NCBI RefSeq assembly: GCF_020181035.1
Contig: NZ_JAIQYY010000013.1
Location: 1-64,000, forward strand
Length of the DNA: 64,000 nucleotides
Source: Streptomyces sp. CoH27
Lineage (GTDB): Bacteria; Actinomycetota; Actinomycetes; Streptomycetales; Streptomycetaceae
Direction: 5' to 3'
Position 1 is the stretch's first letter. Each line of letters opens with the position of its first letter. The notes beneath the pieces were generated by a model, which was not told where the DNA came from, did no database searches, and was given only the letters and a program-made list of their open reading frames with translations. A program made the position numbers and the translations under genes. Below, in pieces: positions 24,263-32,791 of the stretch.

Positions 24263-24733
24263 CTACACGCCGCCCAGCTTCCGGAAGTCCCAGGAGACGA
24301 TCTTCTCCGGGGTCAGCCGGACCCAGGCGTGCCGGCCGTCGTGCGGCATCTCGTCCAGGCCGAAGTTCTTCCGCGCGAACAGCGTCTCGGCCGTGTCGAG
24401 TTCGGCGCACAGCTCGCCGATGCGCGGTGCCTCGCCCACGAACTCCACCCGGCCGGACAGCTCGACCCCGCACAGCTGGTCGTACTCCTCGCCCGAGTCG
24501 ACCACGACGGCCACGCGCGGATCGCGGCACAGCTGGGTCCAGCGCCGGCTGCGCACCACCGAGTACAGCCACAGCGAAGTGCCGTCCCAGGCGAACCACA
24601 GCGCGCTGACATGCGGTGCCCCGCCGGCCGAGACGGTCGCGACCCGGCAGGTGCGCTGGGTGGTCAGGAACTCGTCCAGCTCGCCGGGTGTCATCATGAT
24701 CTTGCGGCCCCGGCGCTGCTCGGTCGCGGTCAT
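24263..24733 (-). CDS. Pyridoxamine 5'-phosphate oxidase family (F420/FMN split-barrel) protein
   Basis: A 156-aa split-barrel protein: CRVATVSAGGAPHVSALWFAWDGTSLWLYS, RWTQLCRDPRVAVVVDSG, a C-terminal SWDFRKLGGV. The short single-domain form resembles actinobacterial F420- or heme-binding members rather than true PdxH. It ends five bases from the LysR stop (convergent) and its start faces the cysteine-hydrolase-like gene across an 84-bp gap that contains a palindrome. Confidence 0.78.
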   Translation of the reverse strand: MTATEQRRGRKIMMTPGELDEFLTTQRTCRVATVSAGGAPHVSALWFAWDGTSLWLYSVVRSRRWTQLCRDPRVAVVVDSGEEYDQLCGVELSGRVEFVGEAPRIGELCAELDTAETLFARKNFGLDEMPHDGRHAWVRLTPEKIVSWDFRKLGGV

Positions 24734-24787
24734 GCGGTCCCCTCTTCTCCCATGTCGTGTCGGCGAACTATCGTGTCCCGGCGATCC

Positions 24788-24804
24788 TCTGACATCGCGT
24801 CAGA
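24788..24804. promoter_or_regulatory. TCTGAC-N5-GTCAGA palindrome
   Basis: Perfect 6-bp arms (24788-24793, 24799-24804) around ATCGC, 13 bp before the start of the isochorismatase-like gene and in the divergent gap with the split-barrel gene. A likely operator for a regulator encoded elsewhere. Confidence 0.45.
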
Positions 24805-24817
24805 AAAGGAAACAGGT

Positions 24818-25462
24818 ATGCCGTCGTACGCACAGCTCAGGGAACTCCTCGACCCCGCGAGCACCGTCCTGCTCACCGTGGAGTGCCAGCAGGGGGTCGT
24901 CGGCCCGGACAGCGCGCTGCCCGAACTCGCCCGCGAGGCCCGCTCCTCCGGTGCCTTGCGCAATGTCGCCCGGCTGGTCGCCGCCGCGCACGAGGGCGGG
25001 GTCCAGGTGATCCACGCGATCGCCGAGCGCCGCCCGGACGGCCGGGGCGCGAGCCGCAACGCCCGCCTCTTCCGGGCCGCCGAGCGGCTTGCCGTACGGC
25101 AGTTGGCGGGCAGCACGGCCGTCCGGGTCGCGCCGCCGATCGAGGTGGCCGAGGAGGACCTCGTCGTACGGCGGCTGCACGGACTGTCCCCGGTCCACGG
25201 CACCGAGGTCGACGCGCTGCTGCGCAATCTCGGCTGCCGCACGCTGGTCGTCACCGGGGTCTCCGCCAACGTGGCGATACCCAACGCGGTGTTCGACGCG
25301 GTCAACCTCGGCTACACGGTCGTGGTCCCGGCCGACGCCGTCGCCGGGGTGCCCGCCGAGTACACCCCCGCGATGATCCGGCACACCCTCGCGCTGGTCG
25401 CGACGATCGCGACCACCGACGAGGTGCTCGGCTGCCTCGAACGGCCGCGCGGACGCGGCTGA
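24818..25462 (+). CDS. Isochorismatase/cysteine hydrolase fold protein lacking the catalytic triad
   Basis: A 214-aa protein with the isochorismatase-like fold: VLLTVECQQGVVG (strand 1), VVRRLHGLSPVHGTEVDALLRNLG and VVTGVSANVAIPNAVFDAVNLGYTVVVPADAVAG. Active members use Asp-Lys-Cys. Here the Asp position is Glu22, the Lys position is Arg (118/119) and the Cys position is Ala153, so ordinary hydrolase chemistry is unlikely; it may bind a ligand or do something else. AAGGAAAC precedes the ATG. Its stop is six bases from the convergent Rieske gene. Confidence 0.8.
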   Translation: MPSYAQLRELLDPASTVLLTVECQQGVVGPDSALPELAREARSSGALRNVARLVAAAHEGGVQVIHAIAERRPDGRGASRNARLFRAAERLAVRQLAGSTAVRVAPPIEVAEEDLVVRRLHGLSPVHGTEVDALLRNLGCRTLVVTGVSANVAIPNAVFDAVNLGYTVVVPADAVAGVPAEYTPAMIRHTLALVATIATTDEVLGCLERPRGRG

Positions 25463-25468
25463 GGCGGG

Positions 25469-25993
25469 TCAGGCCAGGGTGATGTTCCCGCCGGAGACGG
25501 CGATGTTCTTGGCGGGCAGCGGCTGGGTCGCCGGACCCTGCTTCACACTGCCGTCCGCGGCGGAGAAGTGGCTCTGGTGGCACGGGCAGACGATCACGCC
25601 GTTCGCCACGCTGCCCACCGTGCACCCCTGGTGGGTGCACGTGGCCGAGAACGCCTTGTACGTACCCGCCGTCGGCTGGGTCACGACCACGCCCTGGTCC
25701 TTGAAGATCTTGCCGCCCCCCTCCGGGATGTCGGCGGTCTTGGCGAGCGCGGTGCCGCCGCTGTTCCCGGACGCCCCGGAGGACGCGGTCGACCCGCCGG
25801 AGCCGGCCGCCCCCGTCGTACCGGTGGTGCCGGTCGACCCGGAGGAACCGGCCCCGCTGCTGCCCGTGCCGGACGAGTTGTCGTCGCTCGAACCGCAGGC
25901 GGTCAGCGCGGCGGCGAGCCCCGCCGCTCCGGCCGCCGCCACGACCGTACGGCGGGCCGGGCCGGCTGTGGACTGGGGCGATGCGGTGCTCAT
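25469..25993 (-). CDS. Tat-exported Rieske 2Fe-2S lipoprotein
   Basis: A 174-aa protein: signal ARRTVVAAAGAAGLAAALTAC with twin arginines and lipobox Cys33, a Ser/Gly/Thr linker of about 45 residues, then a small Rieske domain with cluster motifs CTHQGC (from Cys119) and CPCHQSHF (from Cys136). It should hold a 2Fe-2S cluster with two Cys and two His ligands outside the membrane. It carries no transmembrane quinone partner; the electron partner is unknown. AAGGGA precedes the ATG. Confidence 0.9.
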   Translation of the reverse strand: MSTASPQSTAGPARRTVVAAAGAAGLAAALTACGSSDDNSSGTGSSGAGSSGSTGTTGTTGAAGSGGSTASSGASGNSGGTALAKTADIPEGGGKIFKDQGVVVTQPTAGTYKAFSATCTHQGCTVGSVANGVIVCPCHQSHFSAADGSVKQGPATQPLPAKNIAVSGGNITLA

Positions 25994-26155
25994 GTGAATT
26001 TCCCTTCCGCGGGGCTTCTCGTGATCCGTCCAGGGGTACGGCGCTCGGGCACCGCCCGTTCAGACGGGCACCCAGATCCTTGCCGCCGGGGCATGAGAGG
26101 GCCGTAAGCCAGAGCTGTCGGCGAGCTGTCGGCCCCGCGCCAGTAACCTGGGGCG

Positions 26156-26932
26156 ATGCTCAAGGAAGTCACCGCGACCCGCTACATCACGCCGCTGCGT
26201 GAGGGGGGCTCGCTGCCGGGGCTCGTCGAGGCCGACGACTTCGGGACCTATGTCATCAAGTTCACCGGCGCCGGACAGGGCCGCAAGACCCTGGTCGCCG
26301 AGGTGGTGTGCGGCGAACTCGCCCGGCGCCTCGGCTTCCGGATGCCCGGGCTGGTCACCGTCCGGCTGGACTCCGTCCTCGGACTCGGCGAGCCCGAGCA
26401 GCAGGTGCAGGAGCTGCTCAGGTCCAGCGGCGGCACCAACCTCGGCATGGACTTCCTCTCCGGCGCGCTCGGCTACGACCCGCTCGCCTTCCCGGTGAGC
26501 CCCGAGGAGGCGGGCCGCATCGTCTGGTTCGACGCGCTGATCAACAACGTGGACCGGTCCTGGCGCAACCCCAACCTCCTGGTGCACGGCGGCGAGCTGT
26601 GGCTCATCGACCACGGCGCCACGATGATCTGGCACCACAACTGGCCCGCCGCCGAAGCCTCCGCCGCCCGCCCCTACGACGCCTCCGACCACGCCCTCGC
26701 CCGGTTCGCGCCGGACGTCGCCGCCGCCGCGGCCGGCCTCGCGCCCCGGATCACCGAGGACCTGCTCGCCGAGGTCACTGCCGAGATCCCCGACGCCTGG
26801 CTCGCCGACGAGCCCGGCTTCGACACCCCGGACGACCTGCGCCGGGCCTACGCACGGCCGCTGCTCGCGCGGGCGGCCGTCGTCCACGAACGCATCACCG
26901 GCATCGGCTCCGGCTTCGAGGGGACCAAGTGA
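26156..26932 (+). CDS. HipA-like kinase domain protein
   Basis: A 258-aa protein of the stand-alone HipA-like kinase type: DFGTYVIKFTGAGQG with nucleotide-loop and Lys, VAEVVCGELARRLG, then the catalytic/metal region FDALINNVDRSWRNPNLLVHGG and LWLIDHGATM. It lacks the N-terminal subdomain of E. coli HipA. Kinase activity and target are not known. Its GTGA overlap with the next gene (4 bp) indicates strict co-translation with a DUF3037 protein, a pairing seen in many bacteria. Confidence 0.82.
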   Translation: MLKEVTATRYITPLREGGSLPGLVEADDFGTYVIKFTGAGQGRKTLVAEVVCGELARRLGFRMPGLVTVRLDSVLGLGEPEQQVQELLRSSGGTNLGMDFLSGALGYDPLAFPVSPEEAGRIVWFDALINNVDRSWRNPNLLVHGGELWLIDHGATMIWHHNWPAAEASAARPYDASDHALARFAPDVAAAAAGLAPRITEDLLAEVTAEIPDAWLADEPGFDTPDDLRRAYARPLLARAAVVHERITGIGSGFEGTK

Positions 26933-27378
26933 GCGAGACCCACATCCACATGGCCGGACATGTCACCGAGCGGCACATCACCCGGGCGGGCCAGGGCGGT
27001 GACCGGGACGTCTTCGAGTACGCGCTGCTGCGGGTCGTACCGCGCATCGAGCGCGGCGAGTGCATCAACGCGGGCGTGCTCGTCTACAGCCGGGCCAAGG
27101 CCTACGTCGGCGCCCGCACCCACCTGGACGAGGCCCGGCTGCTCGCCCTGGACCCCGCGGCCGACGTGACCGGGATCCGGGCCGCGCTCGGCGCGATCGA
27201 GCGGCACTGCGCGGGCGGCGCGGAGGCCGGGCAGGCGGCCCGGGACGACGCCGGGCGCCGCTTCCGCTGGCTGATCGCGCCCCGCTCCACCGTCGTCCAG
27301 CCCGGTCCGGTGCACACCGGCCTGACCACCGACCCGGCGGCCGAGACGGAGCGCTTGCTGGACCTCTTGGTGAGGTAA
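26929..27378 (+). CDS. DUF3037 family protein, partner of the HipA-like kinase
   Basis: A 149-aa soluble protein: FEYALLRVVPRIERGECINAGVLVYSR and RFRWLIAPRSTVVQPGPVHTGLTTDP are the recognisable DUF3037 stretches. GTG 26929 follows GAGGGG with a five-base gap and overlaps the kinase stop. The tight overlap suggests the two act together, perhaps as modifier and substrate or regulator. Function unknown. Confidence 0.8.
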   Translation: MSETHIHMAGHVTERHITRAGQGGDRDVFEYALLRVVPRIERGECINAGVLVYSRAKAYVGARTHLDEARLLALDPAADVTGIRAALGAIERHCAGGAEAGQAARDDAGRRFRWLIAPRSTVVQPGPVHTGLTTDPAAETERLLDLLVR

Positions 27379-27402
27379 TGGATCACATGCACCCGTGTGC
27401 CG

Positions 27403-27431
27403 TTGACACCGGGTGCCAGGGCTTCTAGCGT
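27403..27431 (+). promoter_or_regulatory. Near-consensus promoter of the SDR operon
   Basis: TTGACA (27403-27408), 17-bp spacer, TAGCGT (27426-27431). The predicted start near 27438 leaves an 87-nt leader. This is one of the best sigma-70-like promoters in the window. Confidence 0.65.
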
Positions 27432-27449
27432 CACCTGTGCTGAAGGTAC

Positions 27450-27463
27450 TAAGCGGTCGCTCA
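27450..27463. promoter_or_regulatory. TetR-like operator TAAGCG-GT-CGCTCA
   Basis: Inverted repeat with one mismatch (arms TAAGCG and CGCTCA), 12 bp after the predicted transcription start. Palindromes of this AAGCG/CGCTT kind are typical of TetR repressors of fatty-acid genes. The regulator is not in the neighbourhood. Confidence 0.45.
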
Positions 27464-27524
27464 CCGCATAAGGGGCTCTCTCACCGAAGGCCCCGCAAGG
27501 TTCTCTCAAGGGCGAGGAGAAGCA

Positions 27525-28286
27525 ATGTCCACCACTGAACAGCGGGTCGCGGTCGTCACCGGCGCGGCACGCGGCATCGGCGCCGCCACCGCCGTACGGC
27601 TGGCCGCCGAAGGCCGCGCCGTCGCCGTGATCGACCTCGACGAGGCCGCCTGCAAGGACACTGTCGAGAAGATCACCGCCGTCGGCGGCAAGGCGATCGC
27701 GGTCGGCGCGGACGTCTCCGACGAGGCGCAGGTCGAGGCGGCCGTCGCCCGGATCGTCGAGGAGCTGGGCGCCCCGACGATCCTGGTCAACAACGCGGGC
27801 GTGCTCCGTGACAACCTGCTGTTCAAGATGAGCGTCTCCGACTGGGACACCGTCATGAACGTCCACCTTCGCGGCTCCTTCCTGATGACCAAGGCCGTCC
27901 AGAAGCACATGGTCGACGCCGGCTTCGGCCGCGTGGTCAACCTCTCCTCCTCCTCGGCGCTCGGCAACCGCGGCCAGGCCAACTACTCCGCCGCCAAGGC
28001 CGGCCTGCAGGGCTTCACCAAGACCCTCGCCATCGAGCTCGGCAAGTTCGGCATCACCGCCAACGCCGTCGCCCCCGGCTTCATCGCCACCGAGATGACC
28101 AAGGCCACCGCCGACCGCGTCAACATGGACTTCGAGGACTTCAAGAAGGCCGCCGCGGGCGCGATCCCCGTGCAGCGCGTCGGCGAGCCCGAGGACATCG
28201 CCAACGCCATCGCCTTCTTCACCGGCGAGGCCGCCGGCTTCGTCTCCGGCCAGGTGCTGTACGTCGCCGGCGGACCGCTCGACTAG
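27525..28286 (+). CDS. FabG-like 3-oxoacyl-ACP reductase (SDR)
   Basis: A 253-aa classical short-chain dehydrogenase: TGAARGIGAATA (NADP loop), VNNAGVLRDNLLFKMS, catalytic Ser in SSSSALGNRGQANYSAAKAG with Tyr/Lys as YSAAK, and APGFIATEMT. It reduces a 3-oxoacyl thioester or related ketone. CGAGGAG precedes the ATG. It is followed after 22 bp by a second SDR gene, probably in one operon driven from 27403. Confidence 0.88.
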   Translation: MSTTEQRVAVVTGAARGIGAATAVRLAAEGRAVAVIDLDEAACKDTVEKITAVGGKAIAVGADVSDEAQVEAAVARIVEELGAPTILVNNAGVLRDNLLFKMSVSDWDTVMNVHLRGSFLMTKAVQKHMVDAGFGRVVNLSSSSALGNRGQANYSAAKAGLQGFTKTLAIELGKFGITANAVAPGFIATEMTKATADRVNMDFEDFKKAAAGAIPVQRVGEPEDIANAIAFFTGEAAGFVSGQVLYVAGGPLD

Positions 28287-28308
28287 GGAATCCTGGGGAA
28301 ACACCGAC

Positions 28309-29070
28309 ATGACTGAACTTCCGGAGCTGTCCGGCAAGGTCGCCCTCGTCACCGGCGCGAGCCGCGGCATCGGCTACGGCGTCGCCGAGGCGCTGGTCGC
28401 CCGCGGTGACCGCGTGTGCATCACCGGCCGCAACGAGGATGCCCTGAAGGAGGCCGTCGAGCTGCTCGGCGCCGAGCGGGTCATCGGCGTCGCCGGCAAG
28501 GCGCACGACCTCGACCACCAGACCGAGGCCGTCGCGCGCACCATGGAGGCCTTCGGACGCGTCGACTTCCTGGTCAACAACGCGGGCACCAACCCGGTCT
28601 TCGGGCCCATCGCGGACCTCGACCTGAACGTCGCCCGCAAGGTCTTCGAGACCAACGTGATCTCCGCGCTCGGCTTCGCCCAGAAGACCTGGCACGCCTG
28701 GCAGAAGGAGAACGGCGGCTCGATCGTCAACATCGCCTCGGTCGCGGGCCTCGCACCCTCGCCGTTCATCGGCGCCTACGGCGTCAGCAAGGCCGCGATG
28801 ATCAACCTGACCCAGCAGCTGGCGCACGAGTTCGCGCCGAAGGTACGGGTCAACGCGATCGCCCCGGCCGTCGTCAAGACCAAGTTCGCGCAGGCCCTGT
28901 ACGAGAACCGGGAGGAGGAGGCGGCCGCCGCCTACCCGCTCGGCCGGCTCGGCGTGCCCTCCGACATCGGCGGGGCCGCGGCCTTCCTCACCTCCGCGCA
29001 GTCCGACTGGATCACCGGTCAGACGCTCGTCGTGGACGGCGGAATCTTCCTCAACGCCGGCGTGGGCTGA
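28309..29070 (+). CDS. SDR family oxidoreductase
   Basis: A 253-aa short-chain dehydrogenase: TGASRGIGYGVAEAL, VNNAGTNPVFGPIADLD, catalytic SVAGLAPSPFIGAYGVSK (Ser, Tyr, Lys) and NAIAPAVVKTKFA. It is only moderately similar to its neighbour, so the pair looks like two functions rather than a fresh duplication. Ends just before a strong hairpin. Confidence 0.87.
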   Translation: MTELPELSGKVALVTGASRGIGYGVAEALVARGDRVCITGRNEDALKEAVELLGAERVIGVAGKAHDLDHQTEAVARTMEAFGRVDFLVNNAGTNPVFGPIADLDLNVARKVFETNVISALGFAQKTWHAWQKENGGSIVNIASVAGLAPSPFIGAYGVSKAAMINLTQQLAHEFAPKVRVNAIAPAVVKTKFAQALYENREEEAAAAYPLGRLGVPSDIGGAAAFLTSAQSDWITGQTLVVDGGIFLNAGVG

Positions 29071-29076
29071 GCAACC

Positions 29077-29112
29077 TCCGGGCGCCGATTTTCGGACGGA
29101 TCGGCGCCCGGA
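29077..29112 (+). terminator. Hairpin terminator of the SDR operon
   Basis: A perfect 13-bp stem, TCCGGGCGCCGAT with ATCGGCGCCCGGA (29077-29089 and 29100-29112), 10-nt loop, starting seven bases after the stop codon. Confidence 0.75.
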
Positions 29113-29267
29113 ACGCCGTACGGAATCCGCACAGCGAACTGACAACGTCGTCATCGGTTCGTCATCGATTTTTCGATCAAGAACCCTTGTTCCAGGGGTG
29201 GTTCAGAGGATCGAACGCTGCGGTATGGTCTGCCGACCCTTGGTACGGCGGATCGAGGAGCGTGCGC

Positions 29268-30848
29268 GTGTTCTACCGGAACCGATTCCTGCGTTCAGGC
29301 GCGGCGATCGCGTCCCTGTCCCTGGCGGCCTGTGGGTGCGGGCTGCTGTCCGACGGCAGCGGTGACGGCAAGGGGCCGATCGTCGTCGGGACCACCAGCG
29401 CGCCGAGCACCCTGGACCCGGCCGGCGCCTGGGACGGCTCCTGGGAGCTGTACCGGAACATCTTCCAGACGCTTCTCGCCTATCCCAACGGCGCCACCAC
29501 CCCCCAGCCCGATGCCGCCAAGAGCTGCTCCTTCACGGACTCCACCAGCCGCACCTACCGCTGTGAGCTGCGCCCGGGCCTGAAGTTCGCCGACGGCGAC
29601 GCGCTCACCGCCGGTGCCGTCAAGTACTCCATCGACCGCATCCGCACGATCGACGCCCCCGGCGGCCCCGCCGGGCTGCTCGGCAGCCTGGAGCGGGTGC
29701 AGGCGCTCGGCGACCGCGAGGTCGTCTTCCACCTCAACCAGCCCGACGCGACCTTCCCGTTCGTGCTGGCCACCCCCGCCATGTCGATCGTCGACCCGAA
29801 CGACTACCCTGCCCGCTCCCTGCGCAAGGACACCAAGGTCAACGGCTCCGGGCCGTACCAGCTGCGGTCCTACGACGAGGACAAGCAGGCCGTGCTGACG
29901 CGCAACGACAACTACGACGGCTTCGCGGAGCGGCAGAACGACGCGGTGACCATCCGCTACTTCCAGGACTCGGCCGGCATGGTCAAGGCCCTGCGGGACA
30001 AGCAGATCGACGTCACCTACCGGGGCCTGGCCGCCGACGACATCCTCGCCCTCCAGCAGCACGGGAACGCGAACCTGCAACTGGTCGACGGCGCCGGCAC
30101 GGACATCAGCTACCTGGTGTTCAACCCCCAGGACCCCTGGGCCAAGGAGCCCGCCGTCCGCAAGGCCGTCGCCCAGATCGTCGACCGGGGCGCCATCGCG
30201 CACAAGGTCTACAAGGACACGGTCGACCCGCTGTACTCGATGGTCCCCAAGGGCCTGACCGGTCACGCCACCGGCTTCTTCGACGACTTCGGCGACCCGA
30301 GCGTGCCCAAGGCCCGCAAGATCCTCACCGACGCGGGCATCCACCAGCCCGTCCCGCTCACTTTTTGGTACACCACCGACCGCTACGGCTCCGAGACGGC
30401 CCTGATGTTCCAGGAGCTGAAGCGGCAGCTGGAGTCCTCCGGGCTGTTCACCATCACGCTGAAGAGCCGCCCCTGGAAGACCTACGTGGTCGGATACCAG
30501 AAGGGCGAGTACCCGGTGTTCGGCCGCGGCTGGTTCCCGGACTTCCCCGACGCCGACAACTTCATCGCCCCCTTCGTCGGCGACCACAACGCCCTCGGCA
30601 CGCCCTACCCGTCCAAGGAGATCACCGACAAGCTGCTGCCGCACTCGCGTGCCCAGAGCGACCGCGCCCAGACGGTCAAGGACATGGAGGCGGCCCAGCA
30701 GATCCTCGTGGACGACGCCCGGCTGATCCCGCTGTGGCAGGGCCGGCAGTACGTCGCGGCCAGCGAGGACATCTCCGGCGGCGAGCAGGCCCTCGACCCG
30801 TCGACGATCATGATGATGTGGACGCTGCACCGCAAGACCAGCTGGTGA
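29268..30848 (+). CDS. Peptide/oligopeptide-binding lipoprotein (SBP family 5)
   Basis: A 526-aa family 5 solute-binding protein with a short lipoprotein signal (AIASLSLAAC) and the family openings IVVGTTSAPSTLDPAGAWDG and CELRPGLKFADGDALTAGAVKYS. Mature features include NGSGPYQLRSYDEDKQAVLTRN and the C-terminal LIPLWQGRQYVA. GTG 29268 is chosen: GAGGAG is seven bases upstream, while GTG 29262 would be too close. No permease or ATPase genes follow, so it is an orphan receptor that must use a transporter encoded elsewhere. Confidence 0.88.
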   Translation: MFYRNRFLRSGAAIASLSLAACGCGLLSDGSGDGKGPIVVGTTSAPSTLDPAGAWDGSWELYRNIFQTLLAYPNGATTPQPDAAKSCSFTDSTSRTYRCELRPGLKFADGDALTAGAVKYSIDRIRTIDAPGGPAGLLGSLERVQALGDREVVFHLNQPDATFPFVLATPAMSIVDPNDYPARSLRKDTKVNGSGPYQLRSYDEDKQAVLTRNDNYDGFAERQNDAVTIRYFQDSAGMVKALRDKQIDVTYRGLAADDILALQQHGNANLQLVDGAGTDISYLVFNPQDPWAKEPAVRKAVAQIVDRGAIAHKVYKDTVDPLYSMVPKGLTGHATGFFDDFGDPSVPKARKILTDAGIHQPVPLTFWYTTDRYGSETALMFQELKRQLESSGLFTITLKSRPWKTYVVGYQKGEYPVFGRGWFPDFPDADNFIAPFVGDHNALGTPYPSKEITDKLLPHSRAQSDRAQTVKDMEAAQQILVDDARLIPLWQGRQYVAASEDISGGEQALDPSTIMMMWTLHRKTSW

Positions 30849-30946
30849 AGCGGGCTTCGGGTGCCGGTTGTCAGTGGTCGCCTGTAGGTTCTGGGACCAG
30901 GAAGTGACCGCACGCCGTAGTTGATAGACATCGTGAGGACGTTGAC

Positions 30947-31633
30947 GTGACCGACATCGCCATGCTGCCCGAGTCCTGGCGCGGGGTTCTGGGCGACGAA
31001 CTGCAGCAGCCCTACTTCAAGGAGCTGACCGAGTTCGTCGAGGAGGAGCGGGCGAAGGGCCCCGTCTACCCGCCGCGCGAGGAGGTCTTCGCCGCGCTGG
31101 AGGCCACGCCGTACGACAAGGTCAAGGTCCTCGTCCTGGGCCAGGACCCGTATCACGGCGAGGGCCAGGGCCACGGCCTGTGCTTCTCGGTCCGTCCGGG
31201 CGTGAAGACCCCGCCGTCGCTGCGCAACATCTACAAGGAGATGAATGCGGAGCTGGGCCTGCCGGTCCCGGACAACGGCTATCTGATGCCCTGGGCCCAG
31301 CAGGGTGTGCTGCTGCTCAACGCGGTCCTCACCGTCCGGCAGGGTGAGGCGAACTCGCACAAGGGCAAGGGCTGGGAGAAGTTCACGGACGCGGTCATCC
31401 GCGCGGTCGCCGACCGCCCCGACCCGGCGGTCTTCGTCCTGTGGGGCAACTATGCGCAGAAGAAGCTCCCGCTGATCGACGAGAAGCGGCATGTGGTGGT
31501 CAAGGGCGCGCACCCCTCGCCGCTGTCCGCGAAGAAGTTCTTCGGCTCCCGCCCGTTCACGCAGATCAACGAGGGGATCGCGCGGCAGGGCCACGAGCCG
31601 GTCGACTGGACCATCCCGAACCTGAAGGGCTGA
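30947..31633 (+). CDS. ung: Uracil-DNA glycosylase, family 1
   Basis: A 228-aa UDG: water-activating motif GQDPYHGEGQGHGLCFSV with Asp67, the AVLTVRQGEANSHKGKGWE segment and the DNA-intercalating loop GAHPSPLSAKKFFGSRPF. It removes uracil from DNA as the first step of base excision repair. GTG start with AGGA eight bases upstream. Full family length. Followed by a perfect hairpin terminator. Confidence 0.95.
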   Translation: MTDIAMLPESWRGVLGDELQQPYFKELTEFVEEERAKGPVYPPREEVFAALEATPYDKVKVLVLGQDPYHGEGQGHGLCFSVRPGVKTPPSLRNIYKEMNAELGLPVPDNGYLMPWAQQGVLLLNAVLTVRQGEANSHKGKGWEKFTDAVIRAVADRPDPAVFVLWGNYAQKKLPLIDEKRHVVVKGAHPSPLSAKKFFGSRPFTQINEGIARQGHEPVDWTIPNLKG

Positions 31634-31643
31634 CGGCCGCGTG

Positions 31644-31670
31644 GGCGGCCCCGTGTCGTACGGGGCCGCC
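31644..31670 (+). terminator. Hairpin terminator after ung
   Basis: A perfect 11-bp stem GGCGGCCCCGT / ACGGGGCCGCC (31644-31654, 31660-31670) with loop GTCGT. Confidence 0.75.
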
Positions 31671-31739
31671 TGCCCGGGATTGCCGGTGCCGCCGGTTAGC
31701 GTCGGGACCGGACACTGGCACCAGTACCCGGAGGACGCG

Positions 31740-32183
31740 GTGGCGGAGCGGCAGGAGCAGGTGGCACGGGATGACGTGCTGACGCGGATCGGCCAGGTCG
31801 TGATGCTGCACCATGCCGGTGACCGGGAGGAGGCCCGCAGCCGCCTTCTCGATCTGTGGGCCGAGGTCCAGGAGGCGGGGGATCCGCTGCACCGGTGCAC
31901 GCTGGCCCACTACCTGGCCGACACGCAGGATGATCCGGCGGACGAACTCGCCTGGGATCTGCGGGCGTTGTCGGCGGCGGAAGAGCTTGCCGACGGGCCT
32001 GGTGGTTTCCTTCCGTCGCTGCATCTCAATCTGGCCGCGGACTATGTGAAGCTCGATCGCGCCGAGGCCGCCCGCAGCCATTTGCGCTCCGCTCTGCGGG
32101 CCGCGGGTTCCCTGGCCGACGACGAGTACGGCAAGGGGGTGCGGGCCGCCATCCGGCGACTGGAGTTGCAGCTGGGGGAGTAG
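31740..32183 (+). CDS. TPR-like hypothetical protein
   Basis: A 147-aa helical protein starting with GTG at 31740, supported by GGAGGA four bases upstream; a longer frame to 31641 would run through the ung terminator. Pairs of helices such as RSRLLDLWAEVQEAGDPLHRCTLAHYLAD and LHLNLAADYVKLDRAEAARSHL look like TPR repeats, suggesting protein binding. No other motif. Confidence 0.65.
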   Translation: MAERQEQVARDDVLTRIGQVVMLHHAGDREEARSRLLDLWAEVQEAGDPLHRCTLAHYLADTQDDPADELAWDLRALSAAEELADGPGGFLPSLHLNLAADYVKLDRAEAARSHLRSALRAAGSLADDEYGKGVRAAIRRLELQLGE

Positions 32184-32205
32184 CGCTTCGCCTGAGCGGC
32201 GCTCG

Positions 32206-32676
32206 TCAGTGGCCGTACGTCTGCTCGCAGATCTCCGACTCCGGGCTGTCGCTCTTCCAGCCGCCGTACCTTCTGCCCAGGGCGCAGACGTCCGGGGCCT
32301 TGGGGACCGGGTTCGGCAGGGCCGGGGCGGCGGTGTGCGGGTGGCGGTGGTGGCGCTCGTGGTGGTGCGGGTGTGCGGGCGTGGCTGCCCGGGGCCGGGT
32401 CGGGGCGGCCGGAGGGGCCTCGGTCCGGTGCGTGGAGACCGGCGGCTTCGTGTCCTTCGGGCGGTCGGACGAGCCGACCATCTCCAGGGCCTGCTGCGCC
32501 GGTGCCTGGACCGCTCGGGGCTCCGTGCTGCCCTCCGGCCGGGGTGCCGTCGGCAGAGTGGGGGCCGTGTCCGGCGGCGGTGCCGGCGTCGCCGGGCGCT
32601 GAACCGTCATACAGCCGGAGAGGGCGGAGACGGCCACGGTGACCAGGAGCGCTGCGGTGGTGGTCGTTCGATGCAC
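32206..32676 (-). CDS. Proline/histidine-rich lipoprotein, hypothetical
   Basis: A 156-aa protein with a lipoprotein signal (LLVTVAVSALSGC), a long Pro/Ala/Thr-rich disordered region and a His cluster (HPHHHERHHRHPH) that could bind metals, then a small Cys-containing C-terminal piece (CALGRRYGGW...ICEQTYG) that may be disulfide-bonded. Probably anchored outside the membrane. Function unknown. Confidence 0.6.
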   Translation of the reverse strand: MHRTTTTAALLVTVAVSALSGCMTVQRPATPAPPPDTAPTLPTAPRPEGSTEPRAVQAPAQQALEMVGSSDRPKDTKPPVSTHRTEAPPAAPTRPRAATPAHPHHHERHHRHPHTAAPALPNPVPKAPDVCALGRRYGGWKSDSPESEICEQTYGH

Positions 32677-32791
32677 CCGGGCAACTCTGCTGGATCGGCG
32701 CCCGAGTTGGCACCGGGGAGCCCGGGTCGATGCCCCCGCACGGGTGATCTCGTGCCCCGTTCGGAGGGCTCCGGTGTGCCGGAGGTGACGT

